Made by a program: the position numbers and the translations under genes. Positions 33,055 to 34,553 of a stretch of DNA of 34,553 nucleotides are shown one piece after another. This DNA is from Poteriospumella lacustris (Eukaryota; Sar; Chrysophyceae; Chromulinales; Dinobryaceae), in assembly GCA_008000375.1 (NCBI GenBank), contig SMOI01000304.1, positions 1 through 34,553 on the forward strand, written 5' to 3'. The stretch's first letter is position 1. Each line of letters starts with the position of its first letter. The notes beneath the pieces were generated by a model, which was given only the letters and a program-made list of their open reading frames with translations, was not told the DNA's origin and made no database searches.

Positions 33055-34553
33055 ATGTCCAACATGATGAGTCATGAGAATCATCGGCCTCCAAAACCTT
33101 CGCCTAGTCGACACTTCACTCGACGCTTTTTCATTGACCTGTGTTTGTATCGCCGTGTTTCCCAAGTTTGCGGACGACACATTGTTCTTCCATTGGGGGT
33201 TCGGCAACTCATTCATGGCTATGTCTGTGAGACTATTACAGAGGCCAACATTCGCTCGGCCGCGCAGTTGTGGGTGTCCAACTCGACGCTTGCAGAGCTG
33301 AGATTTGGACATATTAGCGACTGGGAGGTAGGCCGAGTCCGAAGCATGGATCGTCTCTTTCAAGGGTGCACGGCGTTCAATGACGACATCAGTCGGTGGG
33401 ATGTGAGCAATGTGACTGACATGACACGGATGTTCTCAAACACTTCTAGTTTCAACCAGCCGATCGGGGATTGGGAAGTGAGCCAAGTGACCAACATGAG
33501 GTTTATGTTTGAAGATGCAACGGCGTTCAACCAGCCGATTGGCGGATGGACAGTGAACCAAGTGACTGATATGGCTCGCATGTTCTTCAGTTGCTCCAGT
33601 TTCAACCAGCCTGTAGCCGATTGGGACGTGAGCAATGTGACAGACATGAGAAGTATGTTTGGAGAGGCATCGTCCTTCAACCAGCCGATTGGGCGGTGGA
33701 ACGTGAGTCGAGTAACCAATATGGCGAATATGTTCTTCAAGGCATCTAGTTTCAACCAGGCGATCGGGGAGTGGGACGTGGGCAATGTGGTGAACATGAG
33801 AGCTATGTTTGCAGAGGCGATTGCGTTCAACCAGCCGATCGGGCGGTGGAACGTGAGTCGAGCAACCAATATGAGCTGTATGTTCTTCAAGGCATCTAGT
33901 TTCAACCAGGCGATCGGGGAGTGGGAAGTAAGCAGAGTGACAGACATGAGAGCTATGTTTGCAGAGGCAGCTGCGTTCAACCAGCCGATCGGGCGGTGGA
34001 ACGTTAGCCAAGTAGCCAATATGAGCTGTATGTTTCAGGAGGCGTCCAGTTTCAACCAGGCGATAGGGGAGTGGGACGTAAGCAGAGTGACAGACATGAG
34101 AGCCATGTTTGGAGAGGCAGCTGCGTTCAACCAGCCGATCGGGCGATGGAACGTGAGCCAAGTAGCCAACATGATCGTTGTGTTCTACAAGGCATCCAGT
34201 TTCAACCAGGCGATCGGGGAGTGGGAAGTAAGCAGAGTGACAGACATGAGAGCTATGTTTGCAGAGGCAGCTGCGTTCAACCAGCCGATCGGGCGGTGGA
34301 ACGTTAGCCAAGTAGCCAATATGAGCTGTATGTTTCAGGAGGCGTCCAGTTTCAACCAGGCGATAGGGGAGTGGGATGTCAGCAATGTGGTGAACATGAG
34401 CGAGATGCTTCGAGAGGCATCTGCGTTCAACCAGCCGATCGGGCGGTGGAACGTGAGCCAAGTAGCCAATATGAGCTGTATGTTTCAGGAGGCGTCCAGT
34501 TTCAACCAGGCGATAGGGGAGTGGGATGTCAGCAATGTGGTGAACATGAGCGA
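33055..34553 (+). CDS. BspA-type (DUF285) 25-residue repeat protein, 3' part missing
   Basis: The frame is open from ATG 33055 (in-frame stop at 33004) to the window end, at least 499 residues. An N-terminal basic region of about 100 residues has no signal peptide I can see. It is followed by sixteen tandem 25-residue units, each with an FN pair at exactly 75-base spacing from 33376 to 34501. The consensus is MF..A..FNQPIG.W.VS.V, the DUF285 repeat seen in mycoplasma and many algal proteins and related to BspA leucine-rich repeats. Later units alternate between QAIGEW and QPIGRW forms, making 50-residue pairs. Function is unknown; surface or protein-binding roles are guessed for the family. 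The array is not finished at the edge. Confidence 0.9.
   Translation, partial: MSNMMSHENHRPPKPSPSRHFTRRFFIDLCLYRRVSQVCGRHIVLPLGVRQLIHGYVCETITEANIRSAAQLWVSNSTLAELRFGHISDWEVGRVRSMDRLFQGCTAFNDDISRWDVSNVTDMTRMFSNTSSFNQPIGDWEVSQVTNMRFMFEDATAFNQPIGGWTVNQVTDMARMFFSCSSFNQPVADWDVSNVTDMRSMFGEASSFNQPIGRWNVSRVTNMANMFFKASSFNQAIGEWDVGNVVNMRAMFAEAIAFNQPIGRWNVSRATNMSCMFFKASSFNQAIGEWEVSRVTDMRAMFAEAAAFNQPIGRWNVSQVANMSCMFQEASSFNQAIGEWDVSRVTDMRAMFGEAAAFNQPIGRWNVSQVANMIVVFYKASSFNQAIGEWEVSRVTDMRAMFAEAAAFNQPIGRWNVSQVANMSCMFQEASSFNQAIGEWDVSNVVNMSEMLREASAFNQPIGRWNVSQVANMSCMFQEASSFNQAIGEWDVSNVVNMS
33376..34553 (+). repeat. 75-bp tandem array with 150/300-bp higher-order repeats
   Basis: Sixteen 75-base units occur without any length change. 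Bases 33901-34075 are repeated identically at 34201-34375 (shift 300). Bases 34321-34403 are repeated identically at 34471-34553 (shift 150), and the preceding 45 bases differ only once. This indicates recent duplication of unit pairs. Confidence 0.95.

Noticed and set aside
33436-34461. 341-residue repetitive minus-strand frame (DRLVE.. repeats)
   Set aside because: It is the antisense of the BspA-type array. The forward frame has the known DUF285 consensus and a proper start.

Overview
This window is nuclear DNA from a unicellular eukaryote. Genes are dense (14 protein-coding genes, the last one incomplete). Eleven of them are intact multi-domain eukaryotic genes interrupted by short GT-AG introns, 26 in all and almost all 59-91 bases long. 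The gene set points to a flagellated, plastid-bearing (or ancestrally plastid-bearing) protist. A digalactosyldiacylglycerol synthase of the DGD1/DGD2 type argues for a plastid. CEP57-like and probable CCDC13-like coiled-coil proteins argue for centrioles or cilia. A seven-transmembrane receptor fused to a phosphatidylinositol phosphate kinase is a gene type known mainly from oomycetes, Dictyostelium and other protists. A complex alga, for example a stramenopile, fits best, but I cannot fix the lineage from the sequence alone.

Layout, left to right: GPCR-PIP kinase fusion (+, 282-3430); methylcrotonoyl-CoA carboxylase biotin subunit (+, 3947-6302); ribosomal protein eL14 (-, 6560-7182); TXNDC17-like thioredoxin (+, 7672-8070); DGD1-type galactolipid glycosyltransferase (+, 8368-10372); a very long RME-8/DNAJC13 endosomal J-protein with an unexpected C-terminal PDZ domain (+, 10883-19617); CCDC13-like coiled-coil protein (+, 20148-21823); an unrecognised small AT-richer gene (+, 22304-22765); SMC5/6 kleisin Nse4 (+, 23169-24307); a 1.3 kb gene-free stretch with a roughly 320 bp imperfect palindrome; TOM1-like VHS-GAT protein (-, 25624-27211); CEP57-like protein (+, 27804-29585); a membrane-anchored penicillin-acylase-family protein (-, 29753-32668); and a BspA-type (DUF285) 25-residue repeat protein running off the right end (+, 33055 onward).

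The genes do not form one pathway. They are ordinary neighbours: metabolism (leucine breakdown, galactolipid synthesis), translation, membrane traffic (RME-8, TOM1, phosphoinositide signalling), genome maintenance (Nse4) and cytoskeleton. Base composition varies: the RME-8, TOM1, CEP57 and acylase genes are very GC-rich with biased third positions, which creates many long spurious antisense frames, while 21.8-25.5 kb is clearly AT-richer.

The points most worth a second look are the GPCR-PIPK fusion, the PDZ domain on RME-8, the large palindrome with an 11-base tandem array in its centre, the higher-order structure of the BspA-type array, the divergent membrane-anchored S45 hydrolase, and the orphan gene at 22.3 kb. 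All splice sites were placed by eye from GT-AG signals, frame continuity and family similarity. There is no transcript evidence.
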